From contig CP148074.1 in assembly GCA_037482215.1 (NCBI GenBank), positions 2,170,001 through 2,234,000 on the forward strand: a stretch of 64,000 nucleotides of DNA. The letters run 5' to 3'. Origin of the DNA: Pseudomonas mendocina (GTDB taxonomy: Bacteria > Pseudomonadota > Gammaproteobacteria > Pseudomonadales > Pseudomonadaceae). A program made the translations under genes and the position numbers. Below are positions 16,089 through 23,538 of this stretch, in pieces (position 1 is the first letter of the stretch; each line of letters opens with the position of its first letter). A model generated the notes under the pieces. That model worked only from the letters and a program-made list of their open reading frames with translations. It had not been told where the DNA came from and ran no database searches.

Positions 16089-16208
16089 ATGTTTCGTTCT
16101 TATTCGAAAAGCGTGTGGGTTCGTCGTTACCGCCGGTTCCGTTTTGGCAGGTGGGAAGACGTTTGCCAGCATTGGCGGTCACATCCAGGACAACTTTATC
16201 TGTTCTGA
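16089..16208 (+). CDS. 39-aa basic phage protein
   Basis: MFRSYSKSVWVRRYRRFRFG… ends HPGQLYLF. GAGGA lies seven bases before the ATG and is itself part of a small hairpin (CCTCCACA…TGTGAGG) that may limit access. It has the composition of a short accessory phage protein. Function is unknown. Confidence 0.6.
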   Translation: MFRSYSKSVWVRRYRRFRFGRWEDVCQHWRSHPGQLYLF

Positions 16209-16213
16209 TTCTT

Positions 16214-16239
16214 GCGGGTGGTGCTGAGACACCACCCGC
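16214..16239 (+). terminator. Strong hairpin after the 39-aa gene
   Basis: GCGGGTGGTG…CACCACCCGC forms an 11-bp near-perfect stem followed by an AT-rich tail (ATTTATT). It is probably a terminator with a weak U-tract. Confidence 0.5.
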
Positions 16240-16263
16240 ATTTATTCCTGTAGAGGCATGCAA

Positions 16264-16620
16264 GTGTATATACATATTTCAGCAATAGAGCGAAGCCTTC
16301 GACTATATATCCAGCCATTACTATTGGTACTACTCGGTGGAGTTGGGATGTGCTTGGCGGGTTATTGGGGGCATAGCCCATCTGGGATTAAGGCGGCGCT
16401 CGGTGCGGTCATGAAGTACTGTTTCATTGGTTCAGTTCTTCTGTGCCTATCGGGGATGGTATGGGCTGCGTGGCGTGCCTACTTGGCGTTTCGATGGAGC
16501 AATGGCGAGCCACTTGGTGGCTGCAATAGCTGTGGAGGCACAATGCGCCACCTAACAGGCAGATATGGCAGCTACAGTAAATGCTTGATGTGTGGATGCA
16601 AGCGGAAGGGGCACCACTAG
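16264..16620 (+). CDS. Two-span membrane protein with C-terminal zinc ribbon
   Basis: A 118-aa protein. Helices at PLLLVLLGGVGMCLAGYW and CFIGSVLLCLSGMVWAAWRAY are followed by a cytoplasmic zinc-ribbon-like tail (CNSCGG…CLMCGC). The GTG at 16264 has AGAGG seven bases upstream; the ATG at 16258 is too close to it. It is likely an accessory gene expressed from the prophage. No named family is recognised. Confidence 0.65.
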   Translation: MYIHISAIERSLRLYIQPLLLVLLGGVGMCLAGYWGHSPSGIKAALGAVMKYCFIGSVLLCLSGMVWAAWRAYLAFRWSNGEPLGGCNSCGGTMRHLTGRYGSYSKCLMCGCKRKGHH

Positions 16621-16666
16621 CCATTTCAAAAAGCCCGCAATAGCCGGCTTGGTGGGCTAGAGCCTA

Positions 16667-16697
16667 AACCTGCAAGGAGGCTCCTCTCCTGCAGGTT
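16667..16697. terminator. Hairpin between convergent genes
   Basis: AACCTGCA and TGCAGGTT enclose a further GGAG/CTCC pairing. It lies between a plus-strand and a minus-strand gene end. There is no clear U-run, so terminator function is tentative. Confidence 0.4.
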
Positions 16698-16742
16698 GGC
16701 ATCTGTTTTGGGGACTATTTAATATGGCGTCAGTACTGGCTG

Positions 16743-17438
16743 CTATAAATATTTAACCAAAAGAATAATTCCGATCTTTGACTTAAATAAGTATTTTTTA
16801 AGGATGGTGCCTTTCACAGTGCCTTCATTTAAAAGTTTTTTGAATCCTGGAGTCATTGCCTTATTGATATAACCAATAACCACGTTGTTGTGCTCAACTT
16901 TGATTGCGTTCTCATCATGCTCGTTGTTCTCATCCAGCACGAATTCTACCGCATCCCCTTCGGCAATATTGTTCTGTGGTTTAACGTAGTGATGTGCACC
17001 TGACAACTCGATAATGAAGTCTAAGGGTGCTTTGGCATCAGTAAAGTCCGGGCATAATTCGAATGTATCGCTTGCGAGGCGTGCCCCTGTATAACCCAAT
17101 AGCGAGAAAGGTGAGCCTGAGAAATTCTCTGGCAAATTGTATTGCCCTAGATATTCGTTGAAGTCCTCTCGCTTTCTTGGCGGTATTCGGCGCAAGAAAA
17201 CATCTAATGCCCTTGGCTGCGATTCTGCTTTGCCGTCTTCGAAGGCAGGAAACTCATGAAATCCTTCATTTAAGGCTGCCTCAAAGTCGACAGTGCCTTT
17301 TAGGTATCTAAAAAAGGCGTCGTCACCTTTCCGAATTAGCTCACCAACCACCCGCCGATGACGAGGTTTGGTTTCATCAGAGTGATGCCAAACAAGCAAA
17401 AGTCGTGATGGCTCATAAATATGTTCGATTACGCTCAT
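16743..17438 (-). CDS. HipA N-domain-like/HIRAN domain protein
   Basis: A 231-aa protein. Residues 1 to about 105 (LLLVWHHSDETKPRHRRVVGEL… FLRRIPPRKREDFNEYLGQY) resemble the N-terminal subdomain of HipA. The C-terminal ~95 residues are a HIRAN domain (IELSGAHHYVKP…GDAVEFVLDENNEHDENAIKV…IGYINKAM), which in HLTF binds 3' DNA ends. It overlaps the upstream kinase gene by four bases (ATGA), so the two products are made together. AT-rich composition suggests recent acquisition. This split HipA with a DNA-end sensor could be a toxin/antitoxin or anti-phage pair. Confidence 0.75.
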   Translation of the reverse strand: MSVIEHIYEPSRLLLVWHHSDETKPRHRRVVGELIRKGDDAFFRYLKGTVDFEAALNEGFHEFPAFEDGKAESQPRALDVFLRRIPPRKREDFNEYLGQYNLPENFSGSPFSLLGYTGARLASDTFELCPDFTDAKAPLDFIIELSGAHHYVKPQNNIAEGDAVEFVLDENNEHDENAIKVEHNNVVIGYINKAMTPGFKKLLNEGTVKGTILKKYLFKSKIGIILLVKYL

Positions 17439-18409
17439 GCCAGTTTTTCCATAAGTAACACTGCGCGCCTTTTCGTCAGTTTAAGAATAAAACCAGCACG
17501 CTCTGGGGTGAGATTAGCACCTTCTAGCGTCTGGATGGCAACCATCTGATCGAGAGCCGCCTCAAGCGCAGAAAAGTCAAATTTCTTAAGCTTCTTCAAC
17601 AGGAGTGATTTGACCTCAGGGAGCTTTTCAAGCAGGTCAAAACCACTAAGATGCCCGATTCTGTCGGACGACTTCCGATTGTGCCGGAGGTGGTGTCGAC
17701 CTCTGTAGATGTATCTGTCTAGTGCAGGCTGATCCCATTTTGTGAATTTTGATGCGAGCAGCTCGTGCGCTAGACTGGTTCCGTTGTCAAACCACGGGGC
17801 AAATCGCCACTTGATATCAAATTTTTCTCCACGTCGCCTGGCGACGCTTTTCGAAACTTCAACAGCTCTCAATATATGCCCCCAGTTATCTTGGTGGCGA
17901 TCAGTGTTTCCTATGAGAGCGTCGAAGAGCATCATGCTCCAGAATTCATATATTTGATTTCTCCCAAGTACGCGGTTATTAAATGAATCGGCATCAACTA
18001 TGTTGTGCTGTGTGCCCTTTTCTCTGTCAAAGTCAGGAATTATCTTGTATAAGAAATTACCTGCAGAGAAAAATGACTCTTTACCTTCACTATAAAACCA
18101 TGGGCTGAGTGCGCCGCTTTGGTTCTTTGTAGAGTCTATAGCTGCATAGCAAGGAGGTGCGTTAACTTCAAGTAATACTGCAATTTGGTAAGCTATTATT
18201 TCGGCCCAGTATTGTTCTGGGTATTTTTTATCAGAGCGCTTAAACATGTGTCGCCAATCGGGCTGAATAAAATCTTGCTCAGGCTCCAAAGGTGAAAAAA
18301 CAGTTCTTTTAGGGCGCGCGCCCTCAGGGTAAGCAGCTGAGAACTCCGCATCTTCAGGCCAGTCTTTAATATCAATTACGACGTCTTGTACTCTGATTGT
18401 AGATACCAA
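17435..18409 (-). CDS. HipA-like serine/threonine kinase lacking the N-subdomain
   Basis: A 324-aa protein with HipA C-domain catalytic features: LFDALIGNTDRHQDNWG (D170, D174) and FAPWFDNGTSLA (metal-binding D208). In HipA toxins this kinase phosphorylates a translation factor or tRNA synthetase. The usual N-terminal subdomain is missing and appears to be supplied by the next gene, as HipS is for HipT. No HipB-like gene is adjacent; the nearest DNA-binding protein is CI. The start is TTG 18409 with AGGGAT upstream. AT-rich. Confidence 0.8.
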   Translation of the reverse strand: MVSTIRVQDVVIDIKDWPEDAEFSAAYPEGARPKRTVFSPLEPEQDFIQPDWRHMFKRSDKKYPEQYWAEIIAYQIAVLLEVNAPPCYAAIDSTKNQSGALSPWFYSEGKESFFSAGNFLYKIIPDFDREKGTQHNIVDADSFNNRVLGRNQIYEFWSMMLFDALIGNTDRHQDNWGHILRAVEVSKSVARRRGEKFDIKWRFAPWFDNGTSLAHELLASKFTKWDQPALDRYIYRGRHHLRHNRKSSDRIGHLSGFDLLEKLPEVKSLLLKKLKKFDFSALEAALDQMVAIQTLEGANLTPERAGFILKLTKRRAVLLMEKLA

Positions 18410-18451
18410 TGGTGATATCCCTATGACGACTAATATTATTATCTGATGGAT

Positions 18452-19165
18452 CTATGTTCTTGCTTTGCTCGGCGGCACAATCGCCCCAACGTAGTGAATG
18501 TGTTCTAACTTCTCTGCTGGGATCGTACGTCTACCATACGCATCATTGATCGACATGACGCTGATTTCGGTGTCGTTTGCGTAAAGCAGCTCCTTGAGCA
18601 TGTTTTCACCATCAGTAAGACGAATCATGACGTACTCACCTGGTACAACGCTGCGGTTTGGCTCAATCACTGCGATCCATCCTGAGCGGATAGCAGGGGC
18701 CATGCTGTCGCCTCTTAGGCGAAGTGCATAAGCGCCTGGATCGCTGGACGGAACGTCCACAACTCCTTCGCAGTCATCCAGTCCTGACCAGTACCCCTCT
18801 GGCCCCATTTGCGCAGTGCCAACGATCCTGACTGCCCGAAATTGGGAGGTAATTGGTGGGCCTGGCTCGACGGTTGATGATGCATCAGCCATCCGAGCAA
18901 TTTCTTCAGCCAACCTAGGGCTGAAGTCGCTAACAGGGACTTGTAAATAGCGAGCAAACACTGAGGCTGCTTCAGCATTCAAAGCATTCTTGCCCGTCAG
19001 GTAGTGGCTCGCCGCACTCTGGGTTTTTGCCTTTAAGCCCTCGATCGCGATTTTTTCCTGGGTCACTCCAAGACTTTTCTTCTTCGACTTATAGATGGCA
19101 TTGAGCGCCGCGCATTCGCGAATCTCAAGGTCGGTCAGTGGGCGTTTTTTCGGGTTCATATTCAT
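18452..19165 (-). CDS. CI-type repressor, LexA/S24 peptidase family
   Basis: A 237-aa prophage repressor. The N-terminal helix-turn-helix (SLGVTQEKIAIEGLKAKTQSAASHYLTGK) is followed by a linker and a S24 domain with catalytic S154 (RGDSMAPAI) and K191 (NMLKELLY). It should self-cleave with RecA after DNA damage, probably near VGTAQMG, although no classical Ala-Gly is obvious. It is divergent from cro with the operator cluster between them and probably also acts at 13883-13938. Confidence 0.93.
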   Translation of the reverse strand: MNMNPKKRPLTDLEIRECAALNAIYKSKKKSLGVTQEKIAIEGLKAKTQSAASHYLTGKNALNAEAASVFARYLQVPVSDFSPRLAEEIARMADASSTVEPGPPITSQFRAVRIVGTAQMGPEGYWSGLDDCEGVVDVPSSDPGAYALRLRGDSMAPAIRSGWIAVIEPNRSVVPGEYVMIRLTDGENMLKELLYANDTEISVMSINDAYGRRTIPAEKLEHIHYVGAIVPPSKART

Positions 19166-19182
19166 CTTGTGACTCTATTCCC

Positions 19183-19240
19183 GCCGGTAATAACTGTCTA
19201 ATACCGCAGGGCTTGATTTAATAAAGACCGCGGGTAATAC
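19183..19240. promoter_or_regulatory. OR-like operator cluster with divergent cI/cro promoters
   Basis: Three motif copies occur: CCGGTAATA (19184-19192), inverted TAATACCGC (19199-19207) and CGCGGGTAATAC (19229-19240). The rightward promoter is TTGATT (19213-19218), 16 bp, TAATAC (19235-19240). As at 13874-13938, one operator covers the promoter and one sits just upstream of the -35, the pattern of lambda OR/OL. Confidence 0.75.
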
Positions 19241-19268
19241 TTTTGCCACTAACAGAGTGGAGAGGGCT

Positions 19269-19475
19269 ATGAAACGTACCCCTTTGAATGAGTTTGTTGC
19301 TGAGCGCGGCCAAATCAACGCGGCTGTAGTGCTTGGAGTCACGCAGGGTGCGATCAGCAAAGCCTTGCGCATGAAGCGCGAAATTCATGTGAATCAGCAT
19401 GACGACGGCACATTTTCAGCCGATGAGCTAAGGCCATTTCCGTCTCAGGTACTAGCCAAGGCATCAGTAGCCTAG
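19269..19475 (+). CDS. cro: Cro-like repressor
   Basis: A 68-aa protein aligned by eye with lambda Cro: MKRTPLNEFVAERGQINAAV…GVTQGAISKALRMKREI and a C-terminal DGTFSADELRPFPS. It is a small dimeric helix-turn-helix repressor that shuts off cI and early transcription. ATG 19269 follows GGAGAGG; an upstream in-frame GTG (19257) is inside that site. It is the first gene of the rightward operon. Confidence 0.88.
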   Translation: MKRTPLNEFVAERGQINAAVVLGVTQGAISKALRMKREIHVNQHDDGTFSADELRPFPSQVLAKASVA

Positions 19476-19486
19476 GAGGAATCCAA

Positions 19487-20080
19487 ATGACTCCCCGCGA
19501 AAAAGAAATTGCATTGGAGGCAGCAGGACGCAGCAGCGATCCATCTGGCCACGCCAAGCGAATGCTGGAAGCCGAGGCGGTGCTGCGAGGCGAACGGCCG
19601 CCATTTGTTGTGTGGCCAGATGAGATGAGCCATGAGGACAAGGCCGCTTGGCTCGAAGCACAAGCGACACTTGAGAGCGACCGAGTGATCAGCCTGGATG
19701 AATTTGTGGCCAGGGGCCGATCAGCGGTTACTGCTGACCAGCCAGCTTGGCGGCTGAGCAAGGACGACGGGTTACAAATCAGCAAACAGACAGAACAGGT
19801 GCCGCCATTTGTAGCTGCTCTGCGCGAGATCATTCGTCCTGACGAGGGTTTTCCGGGACCAGGCGGAACGTCGCCCGAAAAGACTCCGGGCTTGGTGATT
19901 TGTCCGAAGCCATCAAAATCACTTCTCCGCTTGAAAGAGTGGCTGCTTAGCGCGTGGCGATATCGGCCAGAGCGGGTGTTATGTGTGGCGGTGGTACTGC
20001 TGCTATTGCTTGGAATTTCCGGATCAGCTCTGTGGCTAGCTCTGACTGCTCTTGGTGAAGTCCGGAGCAAATTATGGTGA
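19487..20080 (+). CDS. Hypothetical protein with C-terminal membrane anchor
   Basis: A 197-aa protein after a strong AGGAGG site. The first ~150 residues are charged and soluble (DEMSHEDKAAWLEAQATLESD). One transmembrane helix (VLCVAVVLLLLLGISGSALWLAL) lies at about residues 164-186, so the N-terminal part is probably cytoplasmic and tail-anchored. No family is recognised. The 3' end overlaps a minus-strand gene. Confidence 0.65.
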   Translation: MTPREKEIALEAAGRSSDPSGHAKRMLEAEAVLRGERPPFVVWPDEMSHEDKAAWLEAQATLESDRVISLDEFVARGRSAVTADQPAWRLSKDDGLQISKQTEQVPPFVAALREIIRPDEGFPGPGGTSPEKTPGLVICPKPSKSLLRLKEWLLSAWRYRPERVLCVAVVLLLLLGISGSALWLALTALGEVRSKLW

Positions 20081-20150
20081 GCGCATCGTGCATTGCCTGT
20101 TGCCGCAGGTGCAGTGCCAGCAGCATTTCTGCCATCTCTTTCAGTTCCAT
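19947..20150 (-). CDS. 67-aa coiled-coil protein, antisense to the previous gene end
   Basis: ATG 20150 has a near-perfect GGAGG six bases upstream. The product MELKEMAEMLLALHLRQQAM continues as a heptad-like helix and looks like a genuine small protein. It converges on and overlaps the tail-anchored gene by about 130 bp. Expression against the rightward early operon would make it a lysogeny-phase gene (inference). Confidence 0.5.
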   Translation of the reverse strand: MELKEMAEMLLALHLRQQAMHDALTIICSGLHQEQSELATELIRKFQAIAAVPPPHITPALADIATR

Positions 20151-20252
20151 GTCGGGCCTCCGTGTCCGTTGGTTGTGTGAGAACTCCAACGCTACCACGC
20201 CGCGCCTGACACCTATTTGTACTTTTCATCCCAACCCCGAGGCATATCCAAG

Positions 20253-20603
20253 GTGAAACTCCGAGAAGATCGCCGGCGTAAAGCGCCCGGCACCCACTTA
20301 ACCGAGCTGATCAAGCTGCGGGTCTGCGAGGCAGACCAGGCTGAACTGATCGAGGCCGCCAAACTAAGTCATGCCGAGAACCTGACGGGCTATGCCCGTG
20401 ATTGCATGTTCATAGGGCACAGGCTTCAGCAAGGGGGCCAGCAGGCACAGATATTTGCCGCAGTTCTGTTGCAGCAGCGCGCTCATGTGCTGGCTGCGCT
20501 GTTTCGCGGCGAACAACTAACACCCGATCAGCTCAGTGCTGCGCTGGCCAGTTTGGCGCAGCAGGCTCTGGGCGAGAGTGTTGACGAACTGAAGACGGCC
20601 TGA
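20253..20603 (+). CDS. Hypothetical DNA-binding-like protein (ribbon-helix-helix type)
   Basis: A 116-aa protein from GTG 20253 (GAGG nine bases upstream). The first basic stretch and LIKLRVCEADQAELIEAAKLSHAENLTGYARD resemble the MobC/ribbon-helix-helix pattern of a strand followed by two helices. The remainder is helical and glutamine/alanine-rich. It is upstream of replication genes, so a regulatory role is plausible but unproven. Confidence 0.6.
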   Translation: MKLREDRRRKAPGTHLTELIKLRVCEADQAELIEAAKLSHAENLTGYARDCMFIGHRLQQGGQQAQIFAAVLLQQRAHVLAALFRGEQLTPDQLSAALASLAQQALGESVDELKTA

Positions 20604-20631
20604 AAGGCCCTAGCTAAAGGAGGGGAGCGTC

Positions 20632-20826
20632 ATGTTCTCGAGCCAAGTATGCGATGCAGCGCTGATGCAGCTCAGTGCAGGTGAAATACAGGCGTTAGAG
20701 CAGGAGGCAGTGCGACGTGGCTGCACCCCTCGCGAGGCCATGCTGGCCGTAGCTCTGGAGAGCTTGCAGCAACAGCTTTACGCGCTGGCACAGAGTGGTC
20801 GGCGATTGGAGCTGGTGAGGGGTTGA
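20632..20826 (+). CDS. Small helical phage protein
   Basis: A 64-aa protein (LMQLSAGEIQALEQEAVRRG…ALAQSGRRLELVRG) with an AAAGGAGGGG ribosome site. It ends three bases before the replication-initiator gene. Function is unknown. Confidence 0.7.
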   Translation: MFSSQVCDAALMQLSAGEIQALEQEAVRRGCTPREAMLAVALESLQQQLYALAQSGRRLELVRG

Positions 20827-20829
20827 TGT

Positions 20830-21666
20830 ATGGGGGCGTACCAGATCAACGATGAGGAGCGTGAGGCATTGCGTGGCTTGCCGATGCTAGCCCGCGAGAT
20901 CTACGTCTTTGGTTTACGCCCATTTATGGATTACGCCTCGGGTGTTGTCGGTGCGAGGCGTGGTGTGTCGTGGAAGTCCATCGCTGAAGAGCTGTATGTC
21001 GAACCCCACCAGGGTATTAAAGGGGGGGAGCCCAGTGAGAAGGAGCTTCGCCGCGCACTTATGTGGTTACAGCGAGTGGGCCTGCTAGGCCCTAATCAGG
21101 CTGAGCGCCGACTTATTTTTGAGCTGCTGTTGGCATCACGGGATAAATCCGCCCAAAAAAAAGTGGGCAGTAAGTGGGCAGATGAAGTGGGCAGGGAAGA
21201 GGGCAGTCAGCAGCCCAGTAACGACAAGGCTTTGCAGGAAAAAGAGGGCAGTCAAGTGGCAGGGGGTGAATTGCCAAAAGTGGGCACACCTCCGGTATCC
21301 GGTCTTCCTCCTAATCCTCCTCCTAGCGAAATCGCACAAAGATTCCAAATGCACGACACCTGGCAGCCTTCACCCAAAGGCTGGAAGGCAACGTGTGTTC
21401 GCAGAGCTATCAACCCTGAATCGCTCACGGAGGACCTGTTCAGAGAGTTTCTCAGCTACTGGATCAACCGCCCCGATAAGTGTCAGTCCCAAGGCCAGTG
21501 GGAACATGAACTGGCTCAATCACTCCAGCGGAAGGTGCGCAATGACGAAGCCAACAATCAACGCCGAGGCGCCGAGCAAAGCAGCTTCAATCACGGCAGC
21601 AGTAGTCTCGCAGATGAGCTCAATGACACCAGCTGGGCAGACAGGCTCCAGCTCCATGAAGGCTGA
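20830..21666 (+). CDS. Replication protein with DnaT-like C-terminal domain
   Basis: A 278-aa protein. The N-terminal ~100 residues look like a winged-helix domain (GVSWKSIAEELYVEP…KELRRALMWLQRVGLLG). A variable linker follows. Residues about 175-240 (TWQPSPKGWKATCVRRAINPE…FREFLSYWINRP…WEHELAQSLQR) match the single-strand DNA-binding DnaT domain. It occupies the position of lambda O and would organise primosome assembly at the phage origin. The next gene starts inside it. Confidence 0.8.
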   Translation: MGAYQINDEEREALRGLPMLAREIYVFGLRPFMDYASGVVGARRGVSWKSIAEELYVEPHQGIKGGEPSEKELRRALMWLQRVGLLGPNQAERRLIFELLLASRDKSAQKKVGSKWADEVGREEGSQQPSNDKALQEKEGSQVAGGELPKVGTPPVSGLPPNPPPSEIAQRFQMHDTWQPSPKGWKATCVRRAINPESLTEDLFREFLSYWINRPDKCQSQGQWEHELAQSLQRKVRNDEANNQRRGAEQSSFNHGSSSLADELNDTSWADRLQLHEG

Positions 21667-22336
21667 GCGCAAGCATGAGCTGACTCTGCGTGTGAATTTG
21701 CTGTTCACCGAGATGCAGTCTCTCAAGCCATTGCTGTTTCGCCACAGTTGGCCATCCAGAGAGCGCCTGAACGCTGCGAAGACTCAATACATGGCCGTTC
21801 GTGAGTTTCGCCAGCTCACCGATGCGCAGTTCAAGTTCGGGCTGGATCGTCTGCGTGCCACGATGAAATATCCCAGCGCACCCTCTGAGTTCCTGGAGCT
21901 CTGTCGTAACCCTGAACCTGAAGCTCTTGGGGCACCATCTCGTGACGAGGCTTATGCCCAGGTGCTGCGTTACGAAACTGCTCCCGCTGACAGGCGGGAT
22001 CTTTCGGTGATGCATCCAGCCACTTACTGGGCTTGGAGGCAGATGAATCATTCGGTTTGGCGAAAGCTTTCAGCTGAGCGCCATGAGAAAGCGTTCTACA
22101 GCGCTTACCAGCGCGCTATGAAAGCGGCCTTAGCAGGCGAGAAGTTTCCTGCCCCTCCGAAGCAGTTAGCAGGAAAGGGCGGTGATATGTGTCCAGAAGT
22201 CGCCGCAACTGACGCCGTTCAGGAACAGCGCCTGCAGGCACGCATTCTTCAGCAAGGTATTCCGGCAGGTGTATCTGCCAGGCAGCAATTGCTCAGTTCG
22301 CTGGGGATCAAGCGCGGAGATGCGAAACATGCCTGA
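21542..22336 (+). CDS. Lambda P-like replication protein (helicase loader type)
   Basis: A 264-aa protein from ATG 21542, which has GGAAGG six bases upstream. The first 125 bp overlap the DnaT-like gene in another frame. The core LRVNLLFTEMQSLKPLLFRH…QLTDAQFKFGLDRLRATMKYPSAPSEFLELC follows the phage P-protein pattern ending P.P..F...C. It probably recruits host DnaB. The reading frame is open far upstream of 21542 without meaning. Confidence 0.8.
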   Translation: MTKPTINAEAPSKAASITAAVVSQMSSMTPAGQTGSSSMKAERKHELTLRVNLLFTEMQSLKPLLFRHSWPSRERLNAAKTQYMAVREFRQLTDAQFKFGLDRLRATMKYPSAPSEFLELCRNPEPEALGAPSRDEAYAQVLRYETAPADRRDLSVMHPATYWAWRQMNHSVWRKLSAERHEKAFYSAYQRAMKAALAGEKFPAPPKQLAGKGGDMCPEVAATDAVQEQRLQARILQQGIPAGVSARQQLLSSLGIKRGDAKHA

Positions 22337-22775
22337 TCTGCGCCCCATTGAGTTCACCGTGCCGGGCGAACCCCAAGGCAAAGGCCGGCCACGTATCGGT
22401 CGTGTAGGCCCGCACGCACGCATGTTCACACCCACGAAGACGGTGGCTTATGAGGGCCTGGTAGCGCTAGCTGCGCAGGAGGCCATGGCTGGGCGTGAGC
22501 TCATGACTGGCCCCGCACTGATTGAGCTGTACATCTTCCATGGCGTCCCTCAGTCCATGTCGAAAAAGCGGAAGGCACTTGCCTTGGCCGGTGAGATCAA
22601 GCCCATGAAGAAACCGGACACGGATAATGTGCTCAAGGCCATCTGCGACGGCTGCAACGGCGTAGTGTGGCGCGATGACGTGCAGAACACCGACGGCATG
22701 TTCCGGAGGCGTTATTCGGAAACGCCCTGCGTGCGAGTGCGCATTGTGCCGCTCTACAACGGGGAAGAACTGTGA
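22329..22775 (+). CDS. rusA: RusA-family Holliday junction resolvase
   Basis: A 148-aa endonuclease that cuts four-way junctions left by RecT recombination. Family marks are FTVPGEPQGKGRPR at the start and the catalytic acidic cluster KKPDTDNVLKAICDGCNGVVWRDDVQ. ATG 22329 has GGAG nine bases upstream and overlaps the end of the P-like gene. Confidence 0.92.
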   Translation: MPDLRPIEFTVPGEPQGKGRPRIGRVGPHARMFTPTKTVAYEGLVALAAQEAMAGRELMTGPALIELYIFHGVPQSMSKKRKALALAGEIKPMKKPDTDNVLKAICDGCNGVVWRDDVQNTDGMFRRRYSETPCVRVRIVPLYNGEEL

Positions 22776-22893
22776 AAAGTGCGCAACAGCCCGGTGCGCG
22801 CTTGCGAACGCTTGGTAACGCTGCGGTGAGTAGGGATGCAATGTGGTACCGAAATTCAGTTACTGCGCAAATGACGCGCAGTTTGGGGGCTGT

Positions 22894-23496
22894 ATGAGAC
22901 TGATCAGTGCGCGGCAGGCCTGGCACGACTGCATGTACAACAGCAGCACGACAATGCTTCAGAACCTAGTTGATCGCTCAATCTGGGGCCAGGTGCAGTT
23001 CAGCGAGATCGACAGCAGCCTGCATTGCATTGCGCACCAGGCACTGGCGGGGCGCTTTCAGCATGCAATCGCATCTTTGCCGCTTGCGTTGCAGTGCTAC
23101 GGTCACAACCTGTACGCGCCAGAGGTTAGTACGCGGCAATCCAACCAGTGGTTTGAGGTTGCACATGCGTTGCTTTGGGAAAGTTGGGATAAACGCGCTG
23201 AGCTGACCGAGGAGAAACAACGCCTAGCGCAGTGGGTTGCCGCCGGCGTGCTGTACCGCTATCGCTTCATGGTACAGGGCGGCATGGGTAATCCTGATCC
23301 GCTTGCAGAACCGCGCCTGTTCCGTGGTTGGTTGCTTGAGCGGCACAGTGTGCGCCTCGACCGGCGTAATTGGTCTCGGGAATGGGGTTGGATCGTGCAG
23401 GAGTTGTTCAGGGTGTGTGATCGGCTGGATCGGCTGGCGCTGGGACCTTTGGCGTCGGTGCTTATGCAGGAGCGTGGCATGACGGTAGCTGCCTGA
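22894..23496 (+). CDS. Hypothetical phage protein, candidate late regulator
   Basis: A 200-aa protein starting MRLISARQAWHDCMYNSS from ATG 22894 after GGGGGCTGT. It is helical with many Trp/Arg residues (RRNWSREWGWIVQELFRVCDRLDRLALGPLASVLM). It follows rusA at the end of the early operon, where lambdoid phages keep the Q antiterminator. I recall similar proteins from Pseudomonas phages but no assigned function; late control is inference from position. Confidence 0.65.
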   Translation: MRLISARQAWHDCMYNSSTTMLQNLVDRSIWGQVQFSEIDSSLHCIAHQALAGRFQHAIASLPLALQCYGHNLYAPEVSTRQSNQWFEVAHALLWESWDKRAELTEEKQRLAQWVAAGVLYRYRFMVQGGMGNPDPLAEPRLFRGWLLERHSVRLDRRNWSREWGWIVQELFRVCDRLDRLALGPLASVLMQERGMTVAA

Positions 23497-23538
23497 GATA
23501 CGATGACAGCCAGATGATACTCCCACCCAGGGTTAAAC

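Noticed and set aside
21119..21541. Long upstream extension of the P-like gene
   Set aside because: The open frame is the shadow of the DnaT-like gene. The strong ribosome site is at 21542.
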